A DNA stretch of 64,000 nt from an uncultured Syntrophobacterales bacterium (GTDB lineage: Bacteria; Desulfobacterota; Syntrophia; Syntrophales; UBA5619). Shown here in pieces: positions 15,714-24,659 of this stretch. Position 1 is the first letter of the stretch; each line of letters begins with the position of its first letter. The stretch lies in contig CAIYSL010000139.1 of NCBI GenBank assembly GCA_903928915.1, forward strand, positions 23,114-87,113, given 5' to 3'. Below the pieces are notes generated by a model. It was not told the origin of the DNA, ran no database searches, and saw nothing but the letters and a program-made list of their open reading frames with translations. The position numbers were made by a program, and so were the translations under genes.

Positions 15714-17963
15714 TCATTTCTTCGTCAGCGTGAACACGCCGTCCCACTCCCCGGCGGGAGGGTTTGCCTGCAACTGGCGGCACCGCTCCAGGTACATCCG
15801 GCTGGGGACATCCTCGGGCCGCAGGCCGAGCACGGACTCGAAGGCGGCGATCGCCTCGTCCCAGCGGCCGGCGCGGTAGCGGTCGAGCGCCGCGGCGAAG
15901 CGGTCCGCGAAGTCGCTCCACGGGGCCGCGTCCTTCCGCTCACCCAGCAGCTCGAAGATCCGGACCGGGAGCTTCTTCCCCTTCACCCGGACCGCGTCGA
16001 GCTCGCGGCAGAAGAGCTCCCCCTTGACCATCTCGTGGGTGAACTCGCTGATGATGATGTTCGTCCCGTACTCCTTGTTGGTCCCCTCCAGGCGGGAGGC
16101 GAGGTTGACGTGGTCCCCCATGACGGTGTAGTCGAACCGCATCTCCGAGCCCATGTTCCCCACCACCATGTCGCCGCTGTTGATCCCGACGCCGATGTCC
16201 ACGTCCGGCCGCCCCTCGGCCGCCCACTTCTCCCGGAGCCGGCGGAGCTCCGAAGTCATGCCGAGGGCGGTCCGGCAGGCCCGCAGCGCGTGGTCGGGCT
16301 GGTCGAGCGGCGCCCCGAACACCGCCATGATCGCGTCGCCGATGTACTTGTCCAGGAGGCCGTCGTACTTGAACACCACGTCGGTCATCGCCGTCAGGTA
16401 CTCGTTGAGCAGATGGACCAGCTCCTCCGGAGTGAGTTTCTCGGAGATCGAGGTGAACCCCCGGATGTCCGAGAACAGCACCGAGAGGTTCTTCCTGTCG
16501 CCGCCCAGCTTGAGTTTGGAGGGGTCCTTGAGGATCTCGTTCACCACCGAGGCGGTGAGGTAGTACTGGAAGGCGCCGCGGATCTTCTTCTTCTCCCGCT
16601 CCTCGGTGACGTACCGGTAGACCGTGATCCCCAGGTAGATCGCGAGCATCGTCAGGACCGGGTAGATCAGGTTCATCCAGAGGTTGAACCGGACGAACAG
16701 CGCCGTGTTGACGACGACGAAGGAGCCGATCAGGGCGGCGCAGAGCGCGATGCCCGCCACGGCCTTCATCCGGGGGACGGCTATCCCCATGATCAGTCCC
16801 GCGGCGATGATCGTGAGCACGTCGAAGAACCGCGTCCAGCCCGAATGGATGAGAAAATTCCGGTGGAGGATGTTGTCGATCACGGTGGCGTGGATCTCGA
16901 TCCCCGGGTAGACGGCGGAAAAGGGGGTGACCCGCATGTCGTACACCCCCGTGGCCGTGGCCCCGATCAGCACGATCTTCCCACGGAAATTTTCCGCCGC
17001 CAGCCTGCCGGCCAGGAGGTCGGAGACGGAGTAGTGGGGGATGGTCTTGGCCGGGCCGAGGTAGTTGACGAGCATCCTGCCGTGCTCGTCGGTGGGGATC
17101 GTCAGCTTGTCGAGCGTCACCCCGTCCGCGCCGTACTCGGCCAGGTTGAGCACGATCATCGGCCAGTTGAGGTACTGGACGACCAGCGACAGGGCCAGCG
17201 AGGCGTAGTAGTTGTCCCTAAACCTGATGGCCAGCGGCGACCAGCGGATGACGCCGTCGCTGTCCGGGAAGGAGTTGAAAAACCCGCTGTTCTCGGCGGC
17301 CTCCGAAAAGGCCGGGAGGTTCGGCTGGGCCGCGTGCGCCCGGACCAGGGGGGCTTCGCTGGCGTCCTTTTGGCTGCGGACCATCTGGTAGCGGGAATTG
17401 GCGATCTCCTTCTCCCCGGCGGCGAGCTGGTCCGCGGTCAGATGGGCCACCTCTTTGTCGGTGATGTGGAAGAAGTAGCCGAGGGTGACGTTCCCGGCCT
17501 TTTCGATCGACCGGGCGAGGGCGGCATCGGTGTCGGCGAGCTTTTCCTTTGCCCGGAGCAGTCCCAAGAGCCGCGCATCCCCGATCCCCGCCTCCTTCGC
17601 CTCCCGGGAGAGCTCGGCCACGGTCCTGAGGCCGGAGTTCGTGTCCGGTTCGGCAAACACGATGTCGAACCCCACCGCCTTGGCGCCGTACCCCTTCAGG
17701 GCGTCTACCACCCGGGCGACGGTGGTGCGCGGCCAGGGCCACCGCCCCAGCTCGTTCAGGCTCCGCTCGTCGATGGCCACGATGCAGGTCTCGCCCCCGG
17801 CCGGGACGACCCCCCGGGAGACCATCCGGAGGTCCAGGGCCTTGAGCTCCATGAACCTCAGGAAGGGGGCGTCGACGAAAAACAGCACGATGGCCAGGAT
17901 GATCACCGCCAGGGCGATCTTCAGCGGCGTCACGGCCAGTATCTTCTGCAAGCGTGCCTTCAC
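15714..17963 (-). CDS. CHASE2-domain adenylate/guanylate cyclase
   Basis: 749 residues from GTG 17963 with GGGAG seven bases upstream. Residues ~12-32 form a membrane segment; ~40-320 a CHASE2 extracytoplasmic sensor (IVAIDERSLNELGRWPWPR..VDALKGYGAKAVGFDIVF..VLIGATATGVYDMRVTPFSAVYPGIEIHATVIDNIL). Three further membrane segments lie at ~340-420, then a class III cyclase domain (LSVLFSDIRGFTSISEKLTPEELV with metal Asp, and DKYIGDAIMAVFGAP). A short TPR-like tail (DRYRAGRWDEAIAAFESVLGLRPED) follows. It should convert an envelope signal into cyclic nucleotide; GDAIMAVFGAP and the sequence LDQPDHALRA fit bacterial adenylate cyclases. No CRP gene is nearby. Confidence 0.87.
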   Translation of the reverse strand: MKARLQKILAVTPLKIALAVIILAIVLFFVDAPFLRFMELKALDLRMVSRGVVPAGGETCIVAIDERSLNELGRWPWPRTTVARVVDALKGYGAKAVGFDIVFAEPDTNSGLRTVAELSREAKEAGIGDARLLGLLRAKEKLADTDAALARSIEKAGNVTLGYFFHITDKEVAHLTADQLAAGEKEIANSRYQMVRSQKDASEAPLVRAHAAQPNLPAFSEAAENSGFFNSFPDSDGVIRWSPLAIRFRDNYYASLALSLVVQYLNWPMIVLNLAEYGADGVTLDKLTIPTDEHGRMLVNYLGPAKTIPHYSVSDLLAGRLAAENFRGKIVLIGATATGVYDMRVTPFSAVYPGIEIHATVIDNILHRNFLIHSGWTRFFDVLTIIAAGLIMGIAVPRMKAVAGIALCAALIGSFVVVNTALFVRFNLWMNLIYPVLTMLAIYLGITVYRYVTEEREKKKIRGAFQYYLTASVVNEILKDPSKLKLGGDRKNLSVLFSDIRGFTSISEKLTPEELVHLLNEYLTAMTDVVFKYDGLLDKYIGDAIMAVFGAPLDQPDHALRACRTALGMTSELRRLREKWAAEGRPDVDIGVGINSGDMVVGNMGSEMRFDYTVMGDHVNLASRLEGTNKEYGTNIIISEFTHEMVKGELFCRELDAVRVKGKKLPVRIFELLGERKDAAPWSDFADRFAAALDRYRAGRWDEAIAAFESVLGLRPEDVPSRMYLERCRQLQANPPAGEWDGVFTLTKK

Positions 17964-17992
17964 GAACGGGCTCCCGGGGCTAAGTTCCGGGA

Positions 17993-18020
17993 ATCATACC
18001 AGAGAAACCCCGCAAGTCAA
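17993..18020 (-). promoter_or_regulatory. Sigma-70-type promoter for the cyclase-alr unit
   Basis: Minus strand TTGACT (18015-18020), 16-base spacer, TATGAT (17993-17998), about 30 bases before the GTG start. Confidence 0.65.
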
Positions 18021-18145
18021 GGCAAATGCGGTACGTAGATTTGCCCCCTGTCCCCGGCTGCACCCCGCCGGAACGGGGGCGACCTGTTTCCGGTTCCGTC
18101 AGGGGGGACATGCTTATCGTGCCTGAACGGCGGTGCATGAAAATC

Positions 18146-18174
18146 TTGACAAGGACGAAGGGTTGCGATAGATA
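18146..18174 (+). promoter_or_regulatory. Promoter of tRNA-Thr
   Basis: TTGACA (18146-18151), exact 17-base spacer, TAGATA (18169-18174). The tRNA begins about 44 bases further on. Confidence 0.75.
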
Positions 18175-18217
18175 GTCAAACCTTCCACGGGTGCATGCCC
18201 GTCGACGGATAAAAAAA

Positions 18218-18293
18218 GCCGATGTAGCTCAGACGGTAGAGCAGCTGATTCGTAATCAGCAGGTCAGCAGTTCGATCCTGCTCATCGGCTCCA
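18218..18293 (+). tRNA. tRNA-Thr (CGT anticodon)
   Basis: 76 bases with encoded CCA. The acceptor stem GCCGATG pairs with CATCGGC (18283-18289), discriminator T, CCA at 18291-18293. The anticodon stem GCTGA/TCAGC encloses the loop TTCGTAA, giving anticodon CGT, which reads ACG (Thr), a common codon in GC-rich genomes. D-loop (TAGCTCAGACGGTAGAGC) and T-loop (TTCGATC) are canonical. Monocistronic with its own promoter and terminator. Confidence 0.95.
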
Positions 18294-18301
18294 GCACACA
18301 G

Positions 18302-18340
18302 ACGAGGGGCTGACCCGATGCGGTCAGCCCCTCGTTCGTT
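18302..18340 (+). terminator. Rho-independent terminator of tRNA-Thr
   Basis: A perfect 14-bp stem: ACGAGGGGCTGACC (18302-18315) and GGTCAGCCCCTCGT (18322-18335) with a 6-base loop, 9 bases after the tRNA. The following TCGTT is a weak U-tract. It may also serve the minus-strand M48 side. Confidence 0.75.
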
Positions 18341-18366
18341 CAGATCCCCCAGGCCCCTCGGTGCCC

Positions 18367-19284
18367 CTAGATCTTCCCGACGGCTTTCAGGAAGCGGGCC
18401 TGTCGAGCCTTGGGGGCCTTCACCGGGGTATAGGTGCCGCCTGCTCTTCGCAGGACCTCACTGATGCGGTCCTGCGGCGCGGGATGGGTCTTGGCGAACC
18501 CGGCTTCGTCTCCCGGGTTCAGTTTCTTTTCCATCACCATCAGCATTGCGACGAGCCCGTTCGGATCATAGCCCACGCGCCTGAGAATGGTCTGCGCGAC
18601 ATCGTCGGCGGCGTATTCGAAGGAGCGGGAGTAGCCGTTGTGGATCATGGTCGTGATATCCGAGATCACGCCGCCGAAGGTCTCCGTGAAACGGTCTGCC
18701 TCGCCGGGCGCCAGCACCCTGACGCTTTCGGTGGCGATCGTGTTCACGGCGTCGGTGACGCGCGCCTTCTTGATTGCCTGTATCCCGTGCTTGAGCTGGA
18801 TGTGTCCGATTTCGTGAGCCAGTATCGCCGCTACCGCGTCCTCGTTCGGGCAGCAGCGCAAGAGCCCCCGGGTGACGAAGATGTGCCCGCCCGGCGTGGC
18901 GAAGGCGTTGATCTCGTCGGAGTTCAGCACGAGAAACCGGTACCCGAGGAAAATCTGCGGCATGTCCGAGGCCTGGGCCAGTGTCTGGCCGAGGAGGTTC
19001 AGATATTCGTTCGCCTGCCGGCTTGCATAGGAGGGATACTTGGTCAGGATGACCGCCGCTACGGAGCGTCCGATGTAGTACTCCTGCTCGGGCGTGAACC
19101 CTTCCATGGTTCGGGAAACTGCAGTGGTGCTCTTCTTGATCGACACCGCCGTCGCGGGTGCGATCATCCCTGACTGCTCTGCCTTGTCCGTCGCCTTCAC
19201 GGTCGAGGTCAGCATTGCCTGGCAGCCGCACAGGAGGAACAGGGCAGTCGGAAGCAGGCAGAGGAAGAAAAGCCGTTTCTTCAT
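18367..19284 (-). CDS. M48-family metalloprotease lipoprotein
   Basis: 305 residues. MKKRLFFLCLLPTALFLLCGC is a lipoprotein signal ending at the lipid-modified Cys. The zinc protease motif is AILAHEIGHIQLKHG (HEIGH, ~residue 165), with a downstream EYAADDVAQTIL supplying the third ligand, as in BepA/LoiP/HtpX-like M48 peptidases. NEYLNLLGQTLAQASDMP and FLVLNSDEINAFATPGGHIFVTRGLL are typical. Probably an outer-membrane-facing quality-control protease. Its ATG overlaps the SH3 gene stop by four bases, so both are made together. Confidence 0.87.
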   Translation of the reverse strand: MKKRLFFLCLLPTALFLLCGCQAMLTSTVKATDKAEQSGMIAPATAVSIKKSTTAVSRTMEGFTPEQEYYIGRSVAAVILTKYPSYASRQANEYLNLLGQTLAQASDMPQIFLGYRFLVLNSDEINAFATPGGHIFVTRGLLRCCPNEDAVAAILAHEIGHIQLKHGIQAIKKARVTDAVNTIATESVRVLAPGEADRFTETFGGVISDITTMIHNGYSRSFEYAADDVAQTILRRVGYDPNGLVAMLMVMEKKLNPGDEAGFAKTHPAPQDRISEVLRRAGGTYTPVKAPKARQARFLKAVGKI

Positions 19285-19787
19285 GGCGCAGGCTCCTTGG
19301 GCGCGGCAACCTGCCCCTGCTTGAGAAACGCCTGCATCTGGCCGGGTTTGATCGCCAGGGCCTCCATTTTATCCACGCGGGTGTAATCGATGCCCGTATG
19401 CTTGCTCTTGAATTCCGCTTCCACTTTGGCGTTGAACCCCTTGCCGGCGATGGCCAGCTCGCTGCTCGTCGCCGAGGTCATGACATCGGTCTTTCCCGCC
19501 TGCAGGACGATCGGTTTGCTGCTCAGGGCGGAGACGTGCATCCAGCCCTTGACCTTGCGGATCGCGACCAGCTTCCATGCGCCCCGGTCTTCGAGCAGCG
19601 CAACCCTGTCTCCGTAGGCGAGAACGCTTTTTATGTTTCCCCAGAAAGACGGGGTGGCGCGAAGTTGTCCCTGCTTGACCTGGACGCTCAGGTACTCGGT
19701 GGTTGCGGAACATAACGGCCGGCTGAAGGCGCAGAGGATGAGTATGATCAGAAACATTGCGGGCCGCGACACCATTTCCTTCGACAT
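19281..19787 (-). CDS. Bacterial SH3-domain exported protein
   Basis: 168 residues with an N-terminal signal (SRPAMFLIILILCAFSRPLCS) and a bacterial SH3 fold over ~30-95 (YLSVQVKQGQLRATPSFWGNIKSVLAYGDRVALLEDRGAWKLVAIRKVKGWMHVSALS). The remaining ~70 residues contain a Lys/Ala-rich region without a known motif. SH3_3 domains bind peptidoglycan or partner proteins; the overlap with the M48 lipoprotein suggests an adaptor for that protease. Good GAGGGGG ribosome site. Confidence 0.8.
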   Translation of the reverse strand: MSKEMVSRPAMFLIILILCAFSRPLCSATTEYLSVQVKQGQLRATPSFWGNIKSVLAYGDRVALLEDRGAWKLVAIRKVKGWMHVSALSSKPIVLQAGKTDVMTSATSSELAIAGKGFNAKVEAEFKSKHTGIDYTRVDKMEALAIKPGQMQAFLKQGQVAAPKEPAP

Positions 19788-19794
19788 GTCCCCC

Positions 19795-20565
19795 TCACTT
19801 TGCCGTGCAGCCGCCGTCGATCAGCACGACCTGTCCGGTGGTGTAGCTCGATGCCTCCGAGGCGAAGTACAGGACGAGCGGAACGACCTCTGCCAGCTCG
19901 GCGGGGCGCTGCAGCGGGATCTCGGCCAGGCGCTCCTTCGGGATGGTGGGAATGGCCGTGGCGCCGGCGTAGGAGCGGTCCGTGTTGATGATCCCCGGGG
20001 CAACGGCGTTCACGAGGATGTTGTGGGGCGCCCATTCCACTGCGAGGGCCAGGGTGAGCTGGTCGAGCCCCCCCTTGCTGGCGCAGTAGGCGCTGACACC
20101 GGCCCGACCGCGGCTGCCGGCCCGGGAGGAGATGTTGATCACCCTGCCGCCCCCCTGGCGGATCATGACGGGGCCAACCGCCTTGCAGCAGAGGAAGGCG
20201 CCGGTGAGGTTGGTGTCGACTACGGTCCGCCACTCCTCGGGCGACAGGTCGAGCACCGGTTTGTGCGACCGGGTGGCGGCGTTGTTCACCAGGATGTCGA
20301 TCCGGCCGAATTCCGCCACGATCTTCCGCACCGCCGCTTCCACCTGCACATAGTCGGTGACATCCATCGTCAGGGCCAGGGCCTTGCGGCCGCGGTCCCT
20401 GACCTCCTGCGCCGCCTTTTCCAGCTCGGACAGGGAGCGGCCGGTGAGGGCCACGTCCGCGCCGGCCTCGGCCAGGGCCAAGGCGATCTCCCTGCCCAGG
20501 TTCCGGCCGGCCCCGGTAACCAGGGCGACTCGGCTGCGGAGAGTGAATCGGTCCATCACGGGCAT
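19795..20565 (-). CDS. SDR-family oxidoreductase (3-oxoacyl-ACP reductase/FabG-like)
   Basis: 256 residues from ATG 20565 (GGAG eight bases upstream). Rossmann TGAGRNLGREIALALAEAGA (TGxxxGxG), NNAATR, a catalytic Ser in INISSRAGSRG, and YCASKGG (YxxxK). The C-terminus PLVLYFASEASSYTTGQVVLIDGG is standard. It reduces or oxidises a carbonyl/alcohol with NAD(P). It follows tctB at 132 bases on the same strand and may metabolise the acid imported by the Tct transporter, or be an independent FabG paralogue. Confidence 0.85.
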   Translation of the reverse strand: MPVMDRFTLRSRVALVTGAGRNLGREIALALAEAGADVALTGRSLSELEKAAQEVRDRGRKALALTMDVTDYVQVEAAVRKIVAEFGRIDILVNNAATRSHKPVLDLSPEEWRTVVDTNLTGAFLCCKAVGPVMIRQGGGRVINISSRAGSRGRAGVSAYCASKGGLDQLTLALAVEWAPHNILVNAVAPGIINTDRSYAGATAIPTIPKERLAEIPLQRPAELAEVVPLVLYFASEASSYTTGQVVLIDGGCTAK

Positions 20566-20697
20566 AGGGCAGACTCCTTCAGCGAGGTGACTCAACAGGC
20601 GCGGCCCGGCAGCGGGGAACGGGCCGCAGCGAAAACCGCGAGAATGGCCCGGCTGCGGCAAAATTCACGGGCGTCCGCGGCGCGGGACCAGCTCCGG

Positions 20698-21150
20698 TCA
20701 CTTCAGCGGGACCATCAGCACCCGACCGAACAGGAAATAGGTCGCCAGGGAATACCCCGCGGCCACGCACAGCAGGACGTACCACTTGCGCACGCCCCCC
20801 AAGAGCATCATGGCGAGCAGGAACCCGGTTGTGGTGATCAGGTAGCTCGCCTTGTCGAACACGAACCCGTACAGGACGCTGAGGGCTATCGTTCCGGCAA
20901 ACACACGCCAGGAAAAGACGCCCCCCTCCGCGTCTCCGGTGCCGCTTTCGACCGGCGCCGCCTTCTTCCGCCAGGACAGGAGGATCTGGGCCGCAGCGGC
21001 GACAAACAGCAGCAGGGAGAGCGTGCGCGGGAAGAGCCCCGGACCCGGATCGTCGGGATTGACGCTCTGGGTGAATCCGCCGAGGAAATAGAACAGGGCC
21101 GCCAGTGCGGCCATCCCGGCGCTGATCGCTATCTCCGCTCTCCGTTGCAC
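20698..21150 (-). CDS. tctB: Tripartite tricarboxylate transporter small membrane subunit
   Basis: 150 residues from GTG 21150, chosen because AGGAGGA is correctly spaced upstream. Four hydrophobic segments: AALAALFYFLGGF, LSLLLFVAAAAQILLSW, FAGTIALSVLYGFVFD, then VLLCVAAGYSLATYFLFGRVLMVPL. DPGPGLFPRTLSL is the TctB signature. It forms the membrane translocator with TctA. Confidence 0.88.
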   Translation of the reverse strand: MQRRAEIAISAGMAALAALFYFLGGFTQSVNPDDPGPGLFPRTLSLLLFVAAAAQILLSWRKKAAPVESGTGDAEGGVFSWRVFAGTIALSVLYGFVFDKASYLITTTGFLLAMMLLGGVRKWYVLLCVAAGYSLATYFLFGRVLMVPLK

Positions 21151-21240
21151 GCCCGTTCCTCCTGCCCCTGTTTCCCGACCACAGGGCAAATCATTTCCCG
21201 ACGCATACCGGCCGCCCCGGACTCGATCCCGGGGCGAGAC

Positions 21241-22227
21241 CTATTTCTTCACCACCTTCTGGAGCAGTTTGCCCATGTACTCGTAATCGGCGCGCACCGC
21301 GGCGGTGAACTCCGCCGGCCCCATGAACTCGGCAAACTGGGAGTTCTTGGCCAGGTAGTCCTTGAACCCGGGCTCCTCCATGGCCTTCCTGATCGCCTCG
21401 ACCAGGGTCGCGCGCACGTCGGCGGGAAGCCCCTTCTTGGCGCCGAACCCGCGGTACTGGGTGATGACGATGTTGTACCCGAGCTCCTTGAGCGTGGGCA
21501 CGTCCTTCCACTGGGGGAGCCGCTTCTCGCCGCTCACCACCAGGGCCCGCACCTTGCCGGAGGCGACGTACTGGTTCATCGTCGTGGGCGAGGAGACGGT
21601 GACCGGGATATGGCCGCCCAGGAGGTTGGTGATGATCTCCGACCCGCCGCCGTAGGGGACGTAGGACATGGGCATGCCCGATTCCTCGGCCACCGCCAGG
21701 GCCAGCAGGTGCAGCGCCGAATAGGTCGCCTGGCCGCCCATCTTTATCCGGGGGTTCTTCTTGGCATGGTCGATCAGCTCGTTGAGCGTCTTGAAGGGGC
21801 TGTCGCTCCTGACGACGATGCAGAAGGGCTCCTTCTGGACATGGACGAGGAACTCGAACTGGTCGATCGAAAAGTCCTTCTTCAGGTCGCCGTGCAGCCC
21901 GGTGATCAGGGCGCTGGTGATCGTCGAGATGGTGTACCCGTCCGCCGGGTCCGCCATCAGCGACGCGAACATCACCCCGCCGCTGCCGCCCGTCTTGTTG
22001 ACGACCACCATCGGCTGGCTCAGGTGTTTCTTCGCGTTCTGGGCGATCTGCCGGGCCATCACGTCGGCGGGCGAGCCGGCGGGCGACGAATTGAGGATGG
22101 TGACCGGCTTGGCCGGAAACTTGTCCGCAGCCTCCGCGGGAGTTACACCGAACGAATACCCAGCCGCGAGCGCGATCACCGCCAGTGCGGTCAGAACGAT
22201 CTTTCCCCGATTCTTCCTGGATTTCAT
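21241..22227 (-). CDS. tctC: Tripartite tricarboxylate transporter substrate-binding protein
   Basis: 328 residues from ATG 22227 with AGGAGGAGC upstream. An N-terminal signal (GKIVLTALAVIALAAGYSFGVTPAEA) is followed by FPAKPVTILNSSPAGSPADVMARQIA, VVNKTGGSGGVMFASLM, GGQATYSALHLLALAVAEESGM, VPYGGGSEIITNLLGGHI and YRGFGAKKGLPADV, all Bug/TctC hallmarks. The periplasmic protein captures a carboxylate (citrate or another di/tricarboxylate, or an aromatic acid) for TctAB. Confidence 0.9.
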   Translation of the reverse strand: MKSRKNRGKIVLTALAVIALAAGYSFGVTPAEAADKFPAKPVTILNSSPAGSPADVMARQIAQNAKKHLSQPMVVVNKTGGSGGVMFASLMADPADGYTISTITSALITGLHGDLKKDFSIDQFEFLVHVQKEPFCIVVRSDSPFKTLNELIDHAKKNPRIKMGGQATYSALHLLALAVAEESGMPMSYVPYGGGSEIITNLLGGHIPVTVSSPTTMNQYVASGKVRALVVSGEKRLPQWKDVPTLKELGYNIVITQYRGFGAKKGLPADVRATLVEAIRKAMEEPGFKDYLAKNSQFAEFMGPAEFTAAVRADYEYMGKLLQKVVKK

Positions 22228-22284
22228 GTTCTTGCTCCTCCTTTCCCGATGGGGCATCTTACGAGCCCGTTTGGGCGAAACGGG

Positions 22285-23772
22285 TCAGACGACCCGAGTC
22301 GGGCCCGTTCGCTTCTTTCTCGACCGATAGACCTGAAACGCGATCGACAGCAGCGCGACCGCGAGCAGAATGATGGTCACCGGCCGTTCCAAGAATATCA
22401 TGGCGCTGCCGTCCGAGAGGATGAGCGACTTGCGGAAGGATGTCTCGATCATCTTTCCCAACACCATCGCCAGCACGACCGGGGCGATCGGAAACCCGAA
22501 CTTCCGCATGACGTACCCCAAAATCCCGAACCCCAGGGCCAGCCACAGCGAAAAGAGGCTGTTCGATTCGGCGTAGCAGGCAAACAGCGTCACCGCCAGC
22601 ACGATCGGGGTCAGGATGCTCTTCGGCACCCTGAGGACCATCGCCCAGAGCTGAGTGCCCATGAGCCCCATGGCCAGCATGACCACGTTGCCGGCCAGGA
22701 GCCCGGCGAACAGGCCGTACACCAGCTCCGGCTGCTTCACGAACAGCAGCGGCCCGGGCTGCAGGCCCTGGATGGTGAAGGCCCCGATCAGGACGGCTGC
22801 GGCGGCCGAGCCCGGGATGCCCAGGGTCAGAAGCGGCACGAGGGCCCCGCTCACCACGGAGTTGTTGGCCGCCTCGGGGGCGGCAACCCCCTCCAGGATG
22901 CCGGTGCCGAACAGCTCGGGGTGCCGGGAGGCGCGCTTCTCTTCGTTGTAGGCGATGAAGGAGGCCACCGCCTTGCCGGCCCCGGGGATGATGCCGACGA
23001 GATAGCCGATCAGCGTCCCGCGGACCATGGCCCGGTGGCAGCGCAGGTATTCCTTGAGCGTGGGCAGGGAGCCGGAGATCCTGTTGAACGCCACGTTCTG
23101 CGTCAGAGCCTCCATGGTCATCAGCACTTCCGAGATGGCGAACAGGCCGATCAGGATGGGGACCAGGGGCAGGCCTTCATACAGGGCGTTGACGAAGATG
23201 TACCGGCTCGTGCCGCTGATGTCGTCGATGCCGATGGTGTTGATCAAGAGCCCGAACAGGACCCCGATCGCCCCCTTTACCCAGGACTTGCCCGCCAGGG
23301 CCGCAACGGCGGTCAGACCGAACAGGCCGAGGGCGAAATATTCCGGCGGTCCGAAGCTCAGGGCCATGCCGGCCAGCGGGACCGCGGTGAGGATCAGGGC
23401 GATCGTGCTGACGATGCCGGCATAGAAGGAGGCGACGATCGACATCCCCAGGGCCTTGGCGGGGAATCCCTGCTGTGTCAGGGGGTAGCCGTCGAAGGTG
23501 GTGGGGGTGGCCGCAGTCTCGCCGGGAATGTTTAGCGTGACCGCCGTGATCGACCCGCCGTATTCCGCGGCGCCGTACAGCGAGGTGAGAAACAGCAGGC
23601 TGGGCAGCGGGGTCAGGTAGAAGGTGAAGGGGAGGCACAGGGCGATGCCCATGGTGGCGCTGAGCCCCGGCAGCGCCCCCACCAGGTAGCCCACCACCGA
23701 CCCGCCGACGATGGCCAGGATGCTGTTCCACTGCATGAGCGGGACGAACCCGCCGATCAAATGCTCGACCAT
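22285..23772 (-). CDS. tctA: Tripartite tricarboxylate transporter large permease
   Basis: 495 residues from ATG 23772 (AGGAGAAGGGA upstream). About 11-12 membrane segments with TctA motifs: [54 protein letters not shown] and a related second half ([58 protein letters not shown]). It is first in the tctA-tctC-tctB order, which differs from the usual C-B-A arrangement. Confidence 0.9.
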   Translation of the reverse strand: MVEHLIGGFVPLMQWNSILAIVGGSVVGYLVGALPGLSATMGIALCLPFTFYLTPLPSLLFLTSLYGAAEYGGSITAVTLNIPGETAATPTTFDGYPLTQQGFPAKALGMSIVASFYAGIVSTIALILTAVPLAGMALSFGPPEYFALGLFGLTAVAALAGKSWVKGAIGVLFGLLINTIGIDDISGTSRYIFVNALYEGLPLVPILIGLFAISEVLMTMEALTQNVAFNRISGSLPTLKEYLRCHRAMVRGTLIGYLVGIIPGAGKAVASFIAYNEEKRASRHPELFGTGILEGVAAPEAANNSVVSGALVPLLTLGIPGSAAAAVLIGAFTIQGLQPGPLLFVKQPELVYGLFAGLLAGNVVMLAMGLMGTQLWAMVLRVPKSILTPIVLAVTLFACYAESNSLFSLWLALGFGILGYVMRKFGFPIAPVVLAMVLGKMIETSFRKSLILSDGSAMIFLERPVTIILLAVALLSIAFQVYRSRKKRTGPTRVV

Positions 23773-23976
23773 TACCCGATCCCTTCTCCTGCGGTCGGTT
23801 GGCTTGCGGAACGCTGGACACCCGATCTCACTCGGCATGTGCCCGGGGGTCCCGTTTCCCATACCACAGGGATGCCTGTCTTTGCCACAGATTTGCGCTG
23901 CGGGAATCATGCCGGAATGGCGGGCGGGGAATCCCGGTACGGGATCGACGCACTGTGCGGGAAACGCGACAATCGG

Positions 23977-24615
23977 CTACCCATCCGCTCGCGGCAGCAT
24001 GTTCGCGTCGACCTCGCGGACCGCCATCTCCCGGGCCGGATAGGGTTTCAGGAGCGGTGCGAGCTCGGCGGGCCTGACGCTCCGCGGGTCGAGCCAGGCC
24101 GCCTCGCTCTCCTTCGGGACGATCACGGGCATCCGGTCGTGGACGGGGCGGATCAGGTCGTTCGCGTCGGTGGTGATGATCGTGCAGGAATGGATGCGCT
24201 CCCTCGCCGGGGAGACCCAGGTCTCGTACAGTCCGGCCATGCCGAAGGGGCGGCCCGACGTGAGGGAGTAGAGGAGCGGCCGCTTCCGGTTGCCCGCCTT
24301 CTGCCATTCGTAGAACCCGTCGGCGGGGATCAGGCAGCGCCGCCTCTGGAAGGCCTCCTTGAAGCTGGGCTTCTCCGCCAGGGTCTCGGCCCGGGCGTTG
24401 AACATGCGGCTCCCGAGGGAGGGGTCGTCGGCCCAGGCGGGGATCAGCCCCCACCTGAGGGTGACGAGCTTCTTCTTATTCGTGAGAACGATCGCGGCGA
24501 CCTGCTGGGTGGGGCAGATGTCGGCCGCCGGCCGGTATTCGGTGGCGATCTCCTCGACGTCGAAGGCCTCGGCCAGGGCTGCCAGGTCGGTCAGGAGGAT
24601 GAACCGTCCGCACAT
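23977..24615 (-). CDS. SRAP domain protein (YedK/HMCES-like abasic-site shield)
   Basis: 212 residues beginning MCGRF, so Cys2 becomes the N-terminal nucleophile that forms a thiazolidine crosslink to abasic sites in single-stranded DNA. Other active-site residues: N73 in MFNARAET, E103 in GFYEW and H159 in PVHDRMP. CIPADGFYEW-type and WGLIPAW motifs are present (CLIPADGFYEW, WGLIPAWADD). Full length for bacterial YedK. It acts in DNA damage tolerance. The gene stands alone in its context. Confidence 0.92.
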   Translation of the reverse strand: MCGRFILLTDLAALAEAFDVEEIATEYRPAADICPTQQVAAIVLTNKKKLVTLRWGLIPAWADDPSLGSRMFNARAETLAEKPSFKEAFQRRRCLIPADGFYEWQKAGNRKRPLLYSLTSGRPFGMAGLYETWVSPARERIHSCTIITTDANDLIRPVHDRMPVIVPKESEAAWLDPRSVRPAELAPLLKPYPAREMAVREVDANMLPRADG

Positions 24616-24659
24616 GGCCTACGCCGCCCCCCTGCTCGCGTCTCCGCTTCGGCGGCCGC

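Noticed and set aside
19633..23535. 1300-codon plus-strand reading frame
   Set aside because: Antisense of the SDR and tct genes; long only because GC-rich antisense frames lack stops.
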